Shown here: positions 38,102 through 46,155 of the stretch, in pieces
Position numbering within the stretch: position 1 is the first letter of the stretch
Layout: every line of letters begins with the position of its first letter
DNA from: Natronorubrum halalkaliphilum
GTDB lineage: Archaea > Halobacteriota > Halobacteria > Halobacteriales > Natrialbaceae
NCBI RefSeq assembly: GCF_009834785.1
Contig: NZ_WUYX01000053.1
Coordinates: 1 to 64,000, forward strand
Length of the DNA stretch: 64,000 bases
Direction of reading: 5' to 3'
Position numbers and translations under genes: made by a program
The notes under the pieces: model-generated
Database searches by the model: none
What the model was told of the DNA's origin: nothing
Seen by the model: the letters and a program-made list of their open reading frames with translations, nothing else

Positions 38102-38698
38102 ATGCGCCAGTTCGTACTCATCGGTCACGACGTTCCGCTCGAGCCCGAGTTCTCGCTCGACGACCTCGCGGGCGGTGCCGGTCGGCTCGACGCGCTGTGT
38201 CGATCGATTACCGCGTCGTTCGTCACCTCCCACGGGATCCGCGAGGACGTCCGCACCCACCTCGTCGTCCAGGACGAACTCACGATCACGTTCGACGGCA
38301 GCGAACTCCGTCGGCTCAACCCCGACGAACGGAGTACCGCCGCCCTCGTTCGAACGGCTCTGGAGCACCGCGACGAAGCCATCGGTGCGCTCCCCGCAGA
38401 GCCAAGCCCCGGCATCGAACTGTATCGACGCGGGTTCGAGGCAACGCTCGAGGACGTCGCGGACGACGGGACGGTGGTGCAGTTGCACGAAGCGGGTGAC
38501 GCGGTGACCGAGGTCGGAACGCTCGAGAACCCTGTCTTCGTCCTCTCCGACCACCGGGACTTTACCGACGAGGAGGAGCGACTTCTCGAGGAAGCCGTCG
38601 ACCAGCAGCTCCGACTCGGGCCCGAACTGTTACACGCCGACCAGGCGATTACCGTCGCCCATCACTATCTGGATACGGACGGATACGAGCAGTTTTGA
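38102..38698 (+). CDS. trmY: tRNA (pseudouridine54-N1)-methyltransferase TrmY
   Basis: TrmY methylates N1 of pseudouridine 54 in archaeal tRNA, after Pus10. The 198-residue SPOUT-fold protein starts MRQFVLIGHDVPLE. It contains the knot-forming segments NPVFVLSDHRDFTDEEERLL and LRLGPELLHADQAITVAHHYLD. The start at 38102 is set by the conserved first strand. The tRNA-Pro gene follows about 90 bp downstream. Confidence 0.93.
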   Translation: MRQFVLIGHDVPLEPEFSLDDLAGGAGRLDALCRSITASFVTSHGIREDVRTHLVVQDELTITFDGSELRRLNPDERSTAALVRTALEHRDEAIGALPAEPSPGIELYRRGFEATLEDVADDGTVVQLHEAGDAVTEVGTLENPVFVLSDHRDFTDEEERLLEEAVDQQLRLGPELLHADQAITVAHHYLDTDGYEQF

Positions 38699-38791
38699 AG
38701 CGGTCTGGAGATGGCGAAAATCGCTATCAAGCGCCCCGGTGATGGGCTGTTTCGGAACCGTTAAACAATCCGACGCACATAGTAGGATTGC

Positions 38792-38864
38792 GGGCCGGTG
38801 GGGTAGCTTGGTATCCTTCGGCCTTCGGGTGGCCGTAACCGCAGTTCGAATCTGCGCCGGCCCA
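38792..38864 (+). tRNA. tRNA-Pro (CGG anticodon)
   Basis: The 73-nt gene folds as a full cloverleaf. The acceptor GGGCCGG pairs with CCGGCCC, followed by A73. The anticodon stem CGGCC/GGCCG closes loop TTCGGGT (anticodon CGG, reading CCG). The T arm CGCAG-TTCGAAT-CTGCG is perfect, and no intron is seen. Its 3' end is the target of the island: the last 22 nt (38843-38864) recur at 61753-61774. Confidence 0.95.
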
Positions 38865-38866
38865 CT
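38843..38866 (+). other. attL: tRNA-Pro 3' end used as integration site
   Basis: The 22 bases 38843-38864 are repeated exactly at 61753-61774. The 17 bases 38850-38866 are repeated at 61889-61905. Such a tRNA 3' repeat plus a tyrosine recombinase next to the distal copy is the standard sign of tRNA-targeted integration. The tRNA gene stays intact here. Confidence 0.8.
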
Positions 38867-39237
38867 TTACCTCACACCGCTTTTGGATACGAGTCAAAAC
38901 GCCGTAAGGCTAGGGGTTCCGGTGCTCTTGCAGCGAGTTGGGAGGCAAGAGTCGACTTGCAGCGCAGTCGCACCCCGACGCCTTCGCGTGGTTCTGGTTG
39001 ATTGGAGAACGCTCCCGCGGCGGTATCCTGTTCGTGCTTCGAGTGGGGCGATTTCGTTCAACACGTGGAGTGGGACACACTTTCAAAAATTCCCGGGTTG
39101 GGGATATCACCCTTTTAGACACAACGTTTTTCTGAGTACCCCAGAGAGAGAGAGAGAGATTTCGTCTACGTTCGGGTTGCTTTCCCCACGGAGGCCGTTC
39201 TTCACGAATCAGTCGGATCCTGCGTAATCTGCTGGTT
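38865..39237. other. Left-end noncoding region of the island
   Basis: Directly after attL are two direct copies of cttgcagcg (38927-38935, 38956-38964), with the inverted pair ctcttgc/gcaagag (38925-38931, 38945-38951) between or overlapping them. There is also an (AG)8 run (39143-39159). No gene is convincing. The repeats could be recombinase arm-binding sites, which is inference. Confidence 0.4.
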
Positions 39238-39768
39238 TCACCAATCACCTACCTCGTGTTCGTCTCGATACCGTTGATAGTAGGCCTTCTCGACGGTTCG
39301 AAGGTCGAAGTCGTCGGGGTTCCGGTTGTGGAGTTCCTCCAGTATCTTCGGGTAGTCGGTGACACGCATACCTCGATCCTCCCCAAAGAACTCGTGAACG
39401 ATATACCGGTCACCGATAGCGTAATTCTTCGGGTCGTTGAATCGAAGGATGACCGTGGCTGTCGCCCCGCCAATCCCCGGAATCGACTTTAGCGTCTTCA
39501 ACTGGAGTGCCGGATCCTTGACGAGAAACGCAGCCTCGCTGACGCGTCGAATAAACTCGTCTGGGACGGTGTTCACCTTCTCGATATTCAGATCCCGGCG
39601 TCCCTTCTGACCGTTCAGTTTCCACTGAACCACGTCTTCGAGTTGATCTTGGGTGATGTAGCCCTGCTTAGGAAGAGCATCATTGAGTCGGTCTTCAATT
39701 TCTCGAAGGTCGTCGTCGTAGACCTCGTCGTAGCGGTCACTCCATCGTCGGATCTCGTTGGCGTCCAT
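39238..39768 (-). CDS. HhH-GPD-like DNA glycosylase-fold protein
   Basis: The 176-residue protein has a helix-hairpin-helix LKSIPGIGGATATVILRF at about residues 93-110. FNDPKNYAIGDRY follows, the spacing seen in small HhH base-excision (glycosylase-like) domains. A classical catalytic Lys/Asp pair is not certain: the Asp in IGDRY is a candidate. It is the first gene of the island, facing attL. It may act on damaged or modified DNA. A pure DNA-binding role is possible. Confidence 0.65.
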   Translation of the reverse strand: MDANEIRRWSDRYDEVYDDDLREIEDRLNDALPKQGYITQDQLEDVVQWKLNGQKGRRDLNIEKVNTVPDEFIRRVSEAAFLVKDPALQLKTLKSIPGIGGATATVILRFNDPKNYAIGDRYIVHEFFGEDRGMRVTDYPKILEELHNRNPDDFDLRTVEKAYYQRYRDEHEVGDW

Positions 39769-40161
39769 ACACCACGCTCACACAGTGGCATTATAGACCT
39801 CCTGATACAGCCTCAATGACACGTCTCTAACTATCTTGTATGGCCGACCGTCCCGACGATGACGCGAGTTCAGCTGAGATTGCTCGTTGAATGGAAGAGG
39901 GTTTCTGGGAATCCGTCACGGAAGGTATCGAGGGGCGGACAGGGATGTTATCGTTGACGAGTGAGACCGGTAGGATAGGTAGTAGCCGTTATAAGGCCAA
40001 TTGAGGGCAGTTTTTGGGATGTTACTCCACAACCGATACCGAGATACACCGAACCGAACTCCCTATCTCACAGTGGAAGTGGGTAGACTCGGTGCTTACT
40101 GGTTGTGGTAACCGATTTTATAGATGGATTGAAGTAGGGGGCGTGCAGACTTTCTGATATT
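39769..40161. other. 393-bp divergent intergenic region
   Basis: It holds an imperfect inverted repeat with exact arms ccacaacc (40027-40034) and ggttgtgg (40101-40108), and the AT-rich promoter attttatag (40115-40123) of the nuclease gene. I see no further gene. Confidence 0.45.
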
Positions 40162-41358
40162 ATGAACGGTGGGGCGGTTAGAGACTATGTCGACCAATCG
40201 CAGACCCTATTGGAGACCTCACCACAGATGGACGAGGAGAACACGAAGGTCAAACTTGTCCAGCCGTTCATCGACCTATTGGGATGGGACTTCTATTCGA
40301 CAGATGTCCAACTCGAATACACCGTCCAGATGGGAACGCAATCTTCGAGGGTTGATTACGCGTTGATGGTCGGTGATACACCTGTCGTGTTTATTGAAGC
40401 GAAACCAGCACGAAGCGATCTCAGTGAATCCGATATTCGACAACTCCAGAGTTATATGCGACAGGAGTTGTCCGTCGATTGGGGCGTCCTTACTAACGGG
40501 AGGGTCTTCGAAATCCTCAGCGTCAACGGTGACGACAGACGCGACGGAGAAACCTCGATTGCTACGTTCGACTTGGACGAGGTAGGTGAGAACCCTGAGA
40601 TATTGGAAATTCTTACCAAAGACGCGATCCAGTCCGGTCGGGCTGACGAAATAGCGCGACAACTCACGGAGACAAACCGAGCAATCCGTCGGTTGACTGA
40701 CCGGGAGGAACCTATTGCTGAACGACTCACCGACATACTACGGGACGAGCTAGGTGAAACCCCGCTTGACCTCGAAGAGCAGAGTTTGGACTTTGTCCAC
40801 GCCCTTCGTAGTACCCTTCGAGACCGACGCGAGTTTATTGGTAAGTCGACAGACAAAGAACCCGATACGATAGAAAGTGAACAAATAGATAACGATAGCC
40901 GGAGCGAAGAAGCAGATATTGAAGCAATCAAAGATAGTGTGGTTGGGGAAATTGGACGGCAGGATATTGAAGGAGAAGACGACGCTCAGGTTGCCGTCTT
41001 TCCGACCCGTGAATCAGGTATTCCTTTTTTACTCGAAAACAACGCTTGGGGGTTCGTTCGTATCGGTCGTGACTTCAACTATGTGGCGATGTACGTTACT
41101 GGGGATGTCCGAGAGGTACGCTACTTTGCTACCGTGAAGGATGTGGTTGATCCAGACGAGCCAGACCTCGTCCGGGAACCGTCCGAGTACGTTGACCGGG
41201 CCAAGGTTGGTGAAAATAAAAAAGTAGTCCGGTTTGAAGAGGGCAGTCTCTACCGCCTCGAAGATCCGATTCCCTACGAGTCGAAGTATCCACAGGGACA
41301 CCGCTACACAACACTCGGGGAATTCCGTACAGCCGAAACCACGGATAACATACTGTAG
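40162..41358 (+). CDS. HsdR-N-like PD-(D/E)XK nuclease-domain protein
   Basis: The 398-residue protein has an N-terminal domain (about 20-130) like the start of type I restriction subunit R. KVKLVQPFIDLLGWDFYS is followed by the nuclease core RVDYAL...VVFIEAKPARSDL, giving Asp and Glu-x-Lys of a PD-(D/E)XK fold. No helicase motifs follow. The middle is charged and helical, and the C-terminal 120 residues form a beta-rich domain without a recognised name. It is therefore a stand-alone nuclease-like protein, not a complete type I HsdR. The G+C content is lower than in the chromosome part. Confidence 0.75.
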   Translation: MNGGAVRDYVDQSQTLLETSPQMDEENTKVKLVQPFIDLLGWDFYSTDVQLEYTVQMGTQSSRVDYALMVGDTPVVFIEAKPARSDLSESDIRQLQSYMRQELSVDWGVLTNGRVFEILSVNGDDRRDGETSIATFDLDEVGENPEILEILTKDAIQSGRADEIARQLTETNRAIRRLTDREEPIAERLTDILRDELGETPLDLEEQSLDFVHALRSTLRDRREFIGKSTDKEPDTIESEQIDNDSRSEEADIEAIKDSVVGEIGRQDIEGEDDAQVAVFPTRESGIPFLLENNAWGFVRIGRDFNYVAMYVTGDVREVRYFATVKDVVDPDEPDLVREPSEYVDRAKVGENKKVVRFEEGSLYRLEDPIPYESKYPQGHRYTTLGEFRTAETTDNIL

Positions 41359-41596
41359 AGCAGAATCACCCGTGGATTCCTCGGCTACGCATAACCCGGT
41401 ACGGATCCTCGGGGAGGAGACTGGCGTGCGGAGAGTGGTTCAGTTGATCAGACGTGGGTCAAGTGGACGACGAACACCCCGTAGTCTCACTCGCCATCGT
41501 ACCAATCGGTCAAAAACTCAATTTGAACAACGTCAACTATCCAAGCTTCTGCTACTCGGCTGCTGCGAACAATGATGATTTCCGCATTCTTGAGTA

Positions 41597-42388
41597 TTAG
41601 CCGAAGACAGTTCGCCGCCGATCCACCGTGAGGAACATCGGTTGATAACTCGGCCCCCTTCGGTACCTATGACACGCTTCGCGATACCAGTCCTCCGCAT
41701 ATCCCAACGCCGGCCCGTGATCATTCCAGCCACACTCTATGAACACCCCTCCGGGCCGCACCAACCGCATCAATAACCGCCGAGCTGGCCCGCGCTGGGT
41801 GTCGTGCATCGAATAGTGCTCCTTGGCCTGTGACTGGTCAAATGGCGGGTCAAACACAACGCTGTCGAACGACTCCTCCTCGAAGTGCTCACCCAACTCT
41901 GTTACGTCCAGGTTTAGGTCGGCGTCCATCTCAGGATTGATGTCATTCCTGACGATTTCGGCGTCGTGTTCCAGTTCTGTTTTTCCAGCGCACGCGTTGA
42001 GTACTCGTCCCTCAATCCATTCTTCAACTACGTCTCTCACCATCTTCGTCGAGAAAGTCCACGGCCCAATATAGGTAGGCGAACCGTCAGGCTCCCGACC
42101 TCCGACATTGTGAACGTACAGAGGGTAGTTGACCTGTGGTTTCTCTTTGCCTGTTCTCGGTCGTTTCTCAGCGTTTGGGTCGCGGTAAACGGATGGTGCG
42201 GAACCTTCCCCTGGCTCTTTTTCGACGACGCCTAGGTCTACCATCGATTCCAACCGGCGATATATTGTTTGTCGGGCCGGTGGGTTTTCCATCTCGTCTC
42301 TGAGGCCCTCGATGGTCAAGGATTCTTGTCGTGTGAGATGGAATAAGACTGCGTACCAGATGCGGTCGCCAGTCGTCGCAGACGACAT
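41597..42388 (-). CDS. Winged-helix plus amino-methyltransferase fusion
   Basis: The 263-residue protein starts with a winged helix at about 8-62 (LTIEGLRDEMENPPARQTIY, RRLESMVDLGVVEKE). It continues with a Rossmann methyltransferase: the SAM-binding VLNACAGKTEL at about 128-138, and the catalytic-type motif VFDPPFDQSQAKEHYSMHD at about 178-196. DPPF is in the DPPY/NPPY class of N6-adenine or N4-cytosine methylases. The family is uncertain; a self-regulating DNA methyltransferase is the best reading. Confidence 0.65.
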   Translation of the reverse strand: MSSATTGDRIWYAVLFHLTRQESLTIEGLRDEMENPPARQTIYRRLESMVDLGVVEKEPGEGSAPSVYRDPNAEKRPRTGKEKPQVNYPLYVHNVGGREPDGSPTYIGPWTFSTKMVRDVVEEWIEGRVLNACAGKTELEHDAEIVRNDINPEMDADLNLDVTELGEHFEEESFDSVVFDPPFDQSQAKEHYSMHDTQRGPARRLLMRLVRPGGVFIECGWNDHGPALGYAEDWYREACHRYRRGPSYQPMFLTVDRRRTVFG

Positions 42389-42689
42389 ATTGTGTTACGA
42401 TAATGTTACAGTATTTCAAATATACGATAGTAAAATCCACAATTGAACAAGTGAATAATTGGGTTGTGTAGACACCTCTCGACAGAGTCAATTCGTCTGT
42501 CCTCGTTGTCCTTGTAGCGCAATAGTAGGACATTTTCCCGTGCAAGTACTCTCCACGGGGTGATCAACGGCAAAACGCGGTGGTTTGTCTTGGTTTGGGG
42601 GAGTCCCGGACACTCACGGTTTGACGTGACCAGAAACCATCAAATATGAATCATACAAATACATATCATACTGTTATCTATTCAAGCAT
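42389..42689. other. AT-rich divergent intergenic region
   Basis: These 301 bases are much richer in A+T than the surroundings, with TATA-like stretches on both sides (tttcaaatatac near 42414; aatacatatcata near 42659). It probably carries the promoters of the flanking divergent genes. No RNA gene is seen. Confidence 0.4.
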
Positions 42690-43352
42690 ATGTCAGAATG
42701 GACGGGGATTCAATTCGAGACAAATACCCCGGAGGACGCACAGCGAGTCATCGATAATTATGCTATCGACGCGGTCGAACGGGTATCCTCACTGGACGCC
42801 TGTGAAGCGTTCACGTTCGCACCCGCCTGGAATCCCGAAACCGAAGATCGGAGTAAGGCGGCAATTGCGTTCAAAGGCGACTCTGACGCCATCATCCAAC
42901 ACGAACGGGATCGATGGAATTCGCTCGTCGAAGAGGGCGTAGCAACCAACTGGAACGAGATGATGTCGATGGACGAGGCCGAGATGGTAGGGGTAATGGG
43001 CGAGAAGGGCGCTGAATTATGGCCGCGTCTCGGGGGTATATCCGCTAAAATGGCGAAACTAGCGTACGAGGAGTTCGATGACCTTGAGACACTTCCCGGG
43101 GCAGTTGAAACATATCCGGAGGAGGATCGAGAAATTGGGCCTCTCGGATGGTGGAGCGTGCTTCATACTGTTACTGTCCAGCTGAACTATTCACTCGACG
43201 AAGAGATCGATGCGTATCTGTATGGGATCGAGCATACGTTGCGGAACCACGCGGAATATCAGGGCGAAGACGTTGTTAACGAACGAATAGACGAACTCAT
43301 AGACGCGCTCGACGGGATGCGCGAGGAGGTAGTAGAAGGTAGACTTAGATGA
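42690..43352 (+). CDS. Unrecognised helical protein of the island
   Basis: The 220-residue protein opens WTGIQFETNTPEDAQRVIDN and has a tryptophan-rich middle (GPLGWWSVLHTVTVQLNYS). The C-terminus is a long charged helix (DVVNERIDELIDALDGMREEVVEG). No signal peptide, cysteine cluster or catalytic motif is visible. It is alone between two methyltransferase genes, and I do not recognise the family. Confidence 0.6.
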   Translation: MSEWTGIQFETNTPEDAQRVIDNYAIDAVERVSSLDACEAFTFAPAWNPETEDRSKAAIAFKGDSDAIIQHERDRWNSLVEEGVATNWNEMMSMDEAEMVGVMGEKGAELWPRLGGISAKMAKLAYEEFDDLETLPGAVETYPEEDREIGPLGWWSVLHTVTVQLNYSLDEEIDAYLYGIEHTLRNHAEYQGEDVVNERIDELIDALDGMREEVVEGRLR

Positions 43353-43457
43353 AGATGGCCAGGGATCCGTTCTCGCTCGTGGGCTCGGATATGCTAATGT
43401 AGCATAACTGTACTCGACGTAGTGAAGCCGTGATCCCAGCGCGTAAACCCGGTCGGT

Positions 43458-43467
43458 GCGGATCTAG
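43458..43467 (+). repeat. GCGGATCTAG motif, copy 1
   Basis: One of six exact copies of this 10-mer seen in the island. Here it lies between the ends of convergent genes. CTAG is rare in haloarchaeal DNA, and the motif contains GATC. Confidence 0.5.
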
Positions 43468-43493
43468 ACCCGTATAACAAAAATTGAACCTGT

Positions 43494-43540
43494 AGTGGGA
43501 TTCGCCGCCCAAGTCGCTCCGAGTAGCTCGTCATCCCACT
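43494..43540. other. Stem-loop in convergent region
   Basis: The arms agtgggat (43494-43501) and atcccact (43533-43540) are perfectly complementary across a 31-nt loop. It sits between the unrecognised gene (end 43352) and dam (end 43631), so a transcript-end role is possible. Confidence 0.35.
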
Positions 43541-43630
43541 CATCGTCTTTCTCCTGTTGGCGGAATCAAGCTGTCCAGGTGGGCTATGCGGCTGGAGAAA
43601 TACGAAAAGGAAAGAAGGAGAAGTCGCAGA

Positions 43631-44476
43631 TTAGTCGCCGGCAGCCCCTTCAAGCGATGACTGACTCGTAACCGTTACCGCGTGGGGGTCGAAATTCATC
43701 ACCAACCGCTCCTTCACCTCATCCGTCTCTTGGTAGTTGACGACAGTACGAGTCGCGTCCTTCTCAGCGACAACCCAGTCATCCTCGTTGATGAGATCGA
43801 TGAACGACGGGGGGAGATCGTCGTACGACACGACAACGCGTGCATCCAAGCCACGTACCGCTTCCGCGAACACCTCGTGACAGAAGTCCTCGGCACCGTA
43901 ATCCGTCGAACGGTCGAAGTAAGGGGGGTCGCAGTACACGACGGCGTCCTCACAGTCGTACGCATCGATACACTCCCTGTAGTCCAGGCGCTCGATGCAG
44001 GCGTCTCTGAGCCGTTCAGCTGCAGCGTCAATCCGCTCGTCGATCTTGTTCTCCCACGTCCGCACCTTCCACGTGTTTGTGTGAACTGAAGGACGAGAGA
44101 AACCACCTGGTTCGAGGTCACCCGTGTACCCTTGCTCCAGCACGGCAAAGTACTCTCCAGCGCGCTGGATGGGATCGTCGGGACGTTCACCTTCGTCGAA
44201 CCACCGCTCTTTGATTTCGTTGAAGTACTGGCGGCTGTATGGCGTTTCCTCCAGCCACTCGCGGAGTTCACTAGGACGGTCGCGAACTACTGTGAGGTAG
44301 TGCGTGATGTCTCCGTTGCGGTCGTTCAAGACTTCGCATTCGGCGGCGTTCTTGCGGAAGAACACGGATGCGCTCCCGCTGAACGGCTCTACGTATACTC
44401 TGTGCTTCGGCAAATGATCTACAATCCAACCGGCAATCTTGATCTTCGCTCCGGGGTACGCAATTGGGCTTTTCAC
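43631..44476 (-). CDS. Dam-family (D12 class) N6-adenine DNA methyltransferase
   Basis: This enzyme methylates adenine in DNA. The 281-residue protein has the opening SPIAYPGAK, SAM-binding VEPFSGSASVFFR (about 27-39) and catalytic CDPPYFDRSTDYG, the alpha-class D12 order. The longer frame up to 44557 would translate a tRNA-like segment, so I use the GTG at 44474-44476. It is the last gene in a minus-strand run that starts at 45693. No partner nuclease is adjacent, so it may be an orphan methylase. The target is unknown. Confidence 0.85.
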   Translation of the reverse strand: MKSPIAYPGAKIKIAGWIVDHLPKHRVYVEPFSGSASVFFRKNAAECEVLNDRNGDITHYLTVVRDRPSELREWLEETPYSRQYFNEIKERWFDEGERPDDPIQRAGEYFAVLEQGYTGDLEPGGFSRPSVHTNTWKVRTWENKIDERIDAAAERLRDACIERLDYRECIDAYDCEDAVVYCDPPYFDRSTDYGAEDFCHEVFAEAVRGLDARVVVSYDDLPPSFIDLINEDDWVVAEKDATRTVVNYQETDEVKERLVMNFDPHAVTVTSQSSLEGAAGD

Positions 44477-44480
44477 CCGA

Positions 44481-44521
44481 TGGCCCGCCGATGGAATCGA
44501 ACCATCGCTCCCCAAGGGGAG
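44481..44521 (-). tRNA. tRNA 3'-half-like fragment (partial, probably nonfunctional)
   Basis: On the minus strand, a short CTCCCC/GGGGAG hairpin is followed by a canonical T arm GATGG-TTCGATT-CCATC with an exact B-box, then the acceptor-like GGCGGGCCA. No matching 5' acceptor strand, D arm or anticodon arm is found upstream. It looks like the tRNA end carried by a mobile element or a relic of an earlier integration site. Confidence 0.45.
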
Positions 44522-44569
44522 GCGGCCAGCGCGAGCGAGAGGTTGTTTGAAAGTCATTTCTGTTCTGAG

Positions 44570-44579
44570 CTAGATCCGC
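44570..44579 (-). repeat. GCGGATCTAG motif, copy 2
   Basis: An exact copy on the minus strand, just after the stop of the 116-residue gene and upstream of the tRNA-like fragment and dam. Confidence 0.5.
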
Positions 44580-44582
44580 CGG

Positions 44583-44933
44583 CTACCGCAACCCGTCAAG
44601 TTCCTCTCGTTCGAGACGCGACTCGGGGAAGCCGTACGTCTTGATTCCATACCGCTTCAGCGTGCCCTCCTCATAGTGCCCAAGGAGGGAGTCGATGTCC
44701 CAGGGGCCGAGTCGATCAAGGCTTTCGTCGAAGTACACCGCTTCGACGATGCGGTCATCAGCAGGGTACTCGGGGTTGTAGTAGTCGGCGCAGATGTCCG
44801 CGTCGTCCTCGGGCGTCTCCCAGACCGTGTACTCGCTCGCGGGCGTCTCGGTCGGGTTGACGACGATTAGCCAGTCCTCATCCTCCGACTCGAGGTCGAC
44901 GACCAGGTCGCCCAAGTCGAACGAGCGGGTCAC
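44583..44933 (-). CDS. Small acidic haloarchaeal island protein
   Basis: The 116-residue protein starts TRSFDLGDLVVDLESEDEDW, and continues LIVVNPTETPASEYTVWE. It reads as an SH3-like beta-barrel with a helical tail. The frame overlaps the upstream zinc-motif gene by 4 bases (ATGA), so the two are translationally coupled. Homologues typically sit in haloarchaeal plasmids and proviruses, as far as I recall. The function is unknown. Confidence 0.7.
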   Translation of the reverse strand: MTRSFDLGDLVVDLESEDEDWLIVVNPTETPASEYTVWETPEDDADICADYYNPEYPADDRIVEAVYFDESLDRLGPWDIDSLLGHYEEGTLKRYGIKTYGFPESRLEREELDGLR

Positions 44934-45262
44934 TGATCATCACCCACCTCCCTGGTGGACTCGTCGAACGATGGAACCCAATATGGCGTCTCGATCCCGC
45001 GGGTGTGCTCGTGCTCGTTGAGTCGGTGCAAGTCTTCGGCGATCAACTGCTCAATGTCGTCGCTGTGCTCGACCAACTCCACGCTGCCGCCGTCCTCGAG
45101 GACGTCAAACCGGCAACCGCAGTTGCATTCGTATCGTACTGCGATCTGGGTTGGATCCGGGAATTCTCCCTCGTAGATTGGCTTCTTCGCCTCACCTCGC
45201 CAATCGCACTCAGGGCACGGGTGTGTGACGATCCGCTCTCCTGGAGTGAGTCGGCGCGTCAT
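44930..45262 (-). CDS. Zinc-ribbon small protein of the island
   Basis: The 110-residue protein has a clear metal site: HPCPECDWRGEA, then YECNCGCRFDV about 30 residues later. The C-terminus is acidic and helical. It overlaps both neighbours by 4 bases, forming the centre of a three-gene coupled set upstream of dam. It may be a nucleic-acid-binding accessory protein, but this is inferred from the ribbon alone. Confidence 0.7.
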   Translation of the reverse strand: MTRRLTPGERIVTHPCPECDWRGEAKKPIYEGEFPDPTQIAVRYECNCGCRFDVLEDGGSVELVEHSDDIEQLIAEDLHRLNEHEHTRGIETPYWVPSFDESTREVGDDQ

Positions 45263-45693
45263 CGGTCATCACCCCCGATTTCTCGGGCGTTGCGGAACAC
45301 CGCGTCTCGCTTGCACTCGTCGAGCCGCCAGTGCGTCCGGCTTCGTCGGAGACCGTCTAGTTCGTGCTGGACACCGCGCTCGTCGTCTGGGGCTCGCAGA
45401 ACCTGCACAGCCTGGTGTTCCTCGCCGCCGTGCGACGTGCAGTGGTAGTGGACGCGTGCTGCCCACGAGCTCAATTCGACTCGAAGGTGTGGTTGTACTG
45501 CGCTACCGCAGTCGTCGCAAGCCAGCTCTCGCGGCTTCAGCTCCCCATTAAGGGGTTCGTCGACTTCGATGGGGTATTCTCGATCCATTGCTGCTGACTG
45601 GGGCGACGTGGTTGGGGATGTGCCGCCACTGCCGCTCGCCCCGGGGGCGGCGTGGTGGGCTCCGTCGTGGGTCTTCTCAGGCGCATCGTGCAT
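45259..45693 (-). CDS. Cys/His-rich small protein, first gene of the dam operon
   Basis: The 144-residue protein has a low-complexity N-terminus (Ala, His, Gly, Ser, Thr) up to about residue 35. A putative zinc site follows: LACDDCGSAVQPH and, 25 residues on, VHYHCTSHGGEEH. A minus-strand TATA-like aagtcttatact at 45721-45732 lies 28-39 bases before the ATG at 45693 and supports this start. A shorter start at 45588 (MDREYPIE) is possible. Confidence 0.6.
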   Translation of the reverse strand: MHDAPEKTHDGAHHAAPGASGSGGTSPTTSPQSAAMDREYPIEVDEPLNGELKPRELACDDCGSAVQPHLRVELSSWAARVHYHCTSHGGEEHQAVQVLRAPDDERGVQHELDGLRRSRTHWRLDECKRDAVFRNAREIGGDDR

Positions 45694-45720
45694 CTCCTAA
45701 TTTGTCGTTGGTTAGGCGAC

Positions 45721-45732
45721 AGTATAAGACTT
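45721..45732 (-). promoter_or_regulatory. TATA-like box of the zinc-protein/dam operon
   Basis: On the minus strand aagtcttatact precedes the ATG at 45693 by 28-39 bases. Confidence 0.4.
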
Positions 45733-45836
45733 ATCACCCATAGGGTATGATAGAAAGCCCAATTATTAACATACCTATCCCTGTGAAGGGCTCTCCAGCG
45801 ATTCCCTTATCACACACGCGACACTACATTTGATCG

Positions 45837-46115
45837 GTGACGGAACGTAATAACATAACGCCAAAAGCACAGCAAGTAGACACCTACGTCGCACGAGAAG
45901 GACGAGCAACCCGCCAAATGGTCGCCAGTGAGTTTGACGTCTCCGGCCCACGAGCAAATGAACTCCTTGACAAACTCCTCGAAAGAGGTCGAATCACGCG
46001 AGTCGCTCGAGGCATCTACGAACACCAATACTACTCCCACCCGTCGGCGGATCTAGACCAACTCCGACAGTTCGACGACGATGCGGAGCCGCACAACACG
46101 GATAATTCGCAGTGA
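45837..46115 (+). CDS. Winged-helix DNA-binding protein
   Basis: The 92-residue protein is a compact winged helix: ARQ-type helix REGRATRQMVASEFDVSGPR, recognition helix ANELLDKLLERGRIT and wing RVARGIYEHQYY. It starts at GTG 45837. It is probably an island transcription regulator. The divergent zinc-protein/dam operon begins 144 bp upstream and would be the natural target. The 3' end contains one GCGGATCTAG copy within the reading frame. Confidence 0.75.
   Translation: MTERNNITPKAQQVDTYVAREGRATRQMVASEFDVSGPRANELLDKLLERGRITRVARGIYEHQYYSHPSADLDQLRQFDDDAEPHNTDNSQ
46048..46057 (+). repeat. GCGGATCTAG motif, copy 3 (in coding sequence)
   Basis: An exact copy inside the winged-helix gene (codons for Ala-Asp-Leu-Asp), unlike the other copies, which lie at gene borders. 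Confidence 0.45.
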
Positions 46116-46155
46116 CTCGCGACTGTTGCGCCCTCATACCCAGCGAGTTCATCCA

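Noticed and set aside
39143-39159. (AG)8 tract as a phase-variation switch
   Set aside because: It is not inside or directly upstream of a convincing gene.
38739-39227. 162-codon frame overlapping the tRNA-Pro gene
   Set aside because: It translates a tRNA gene and the (AG)8 run. The protein lacks natural composition.
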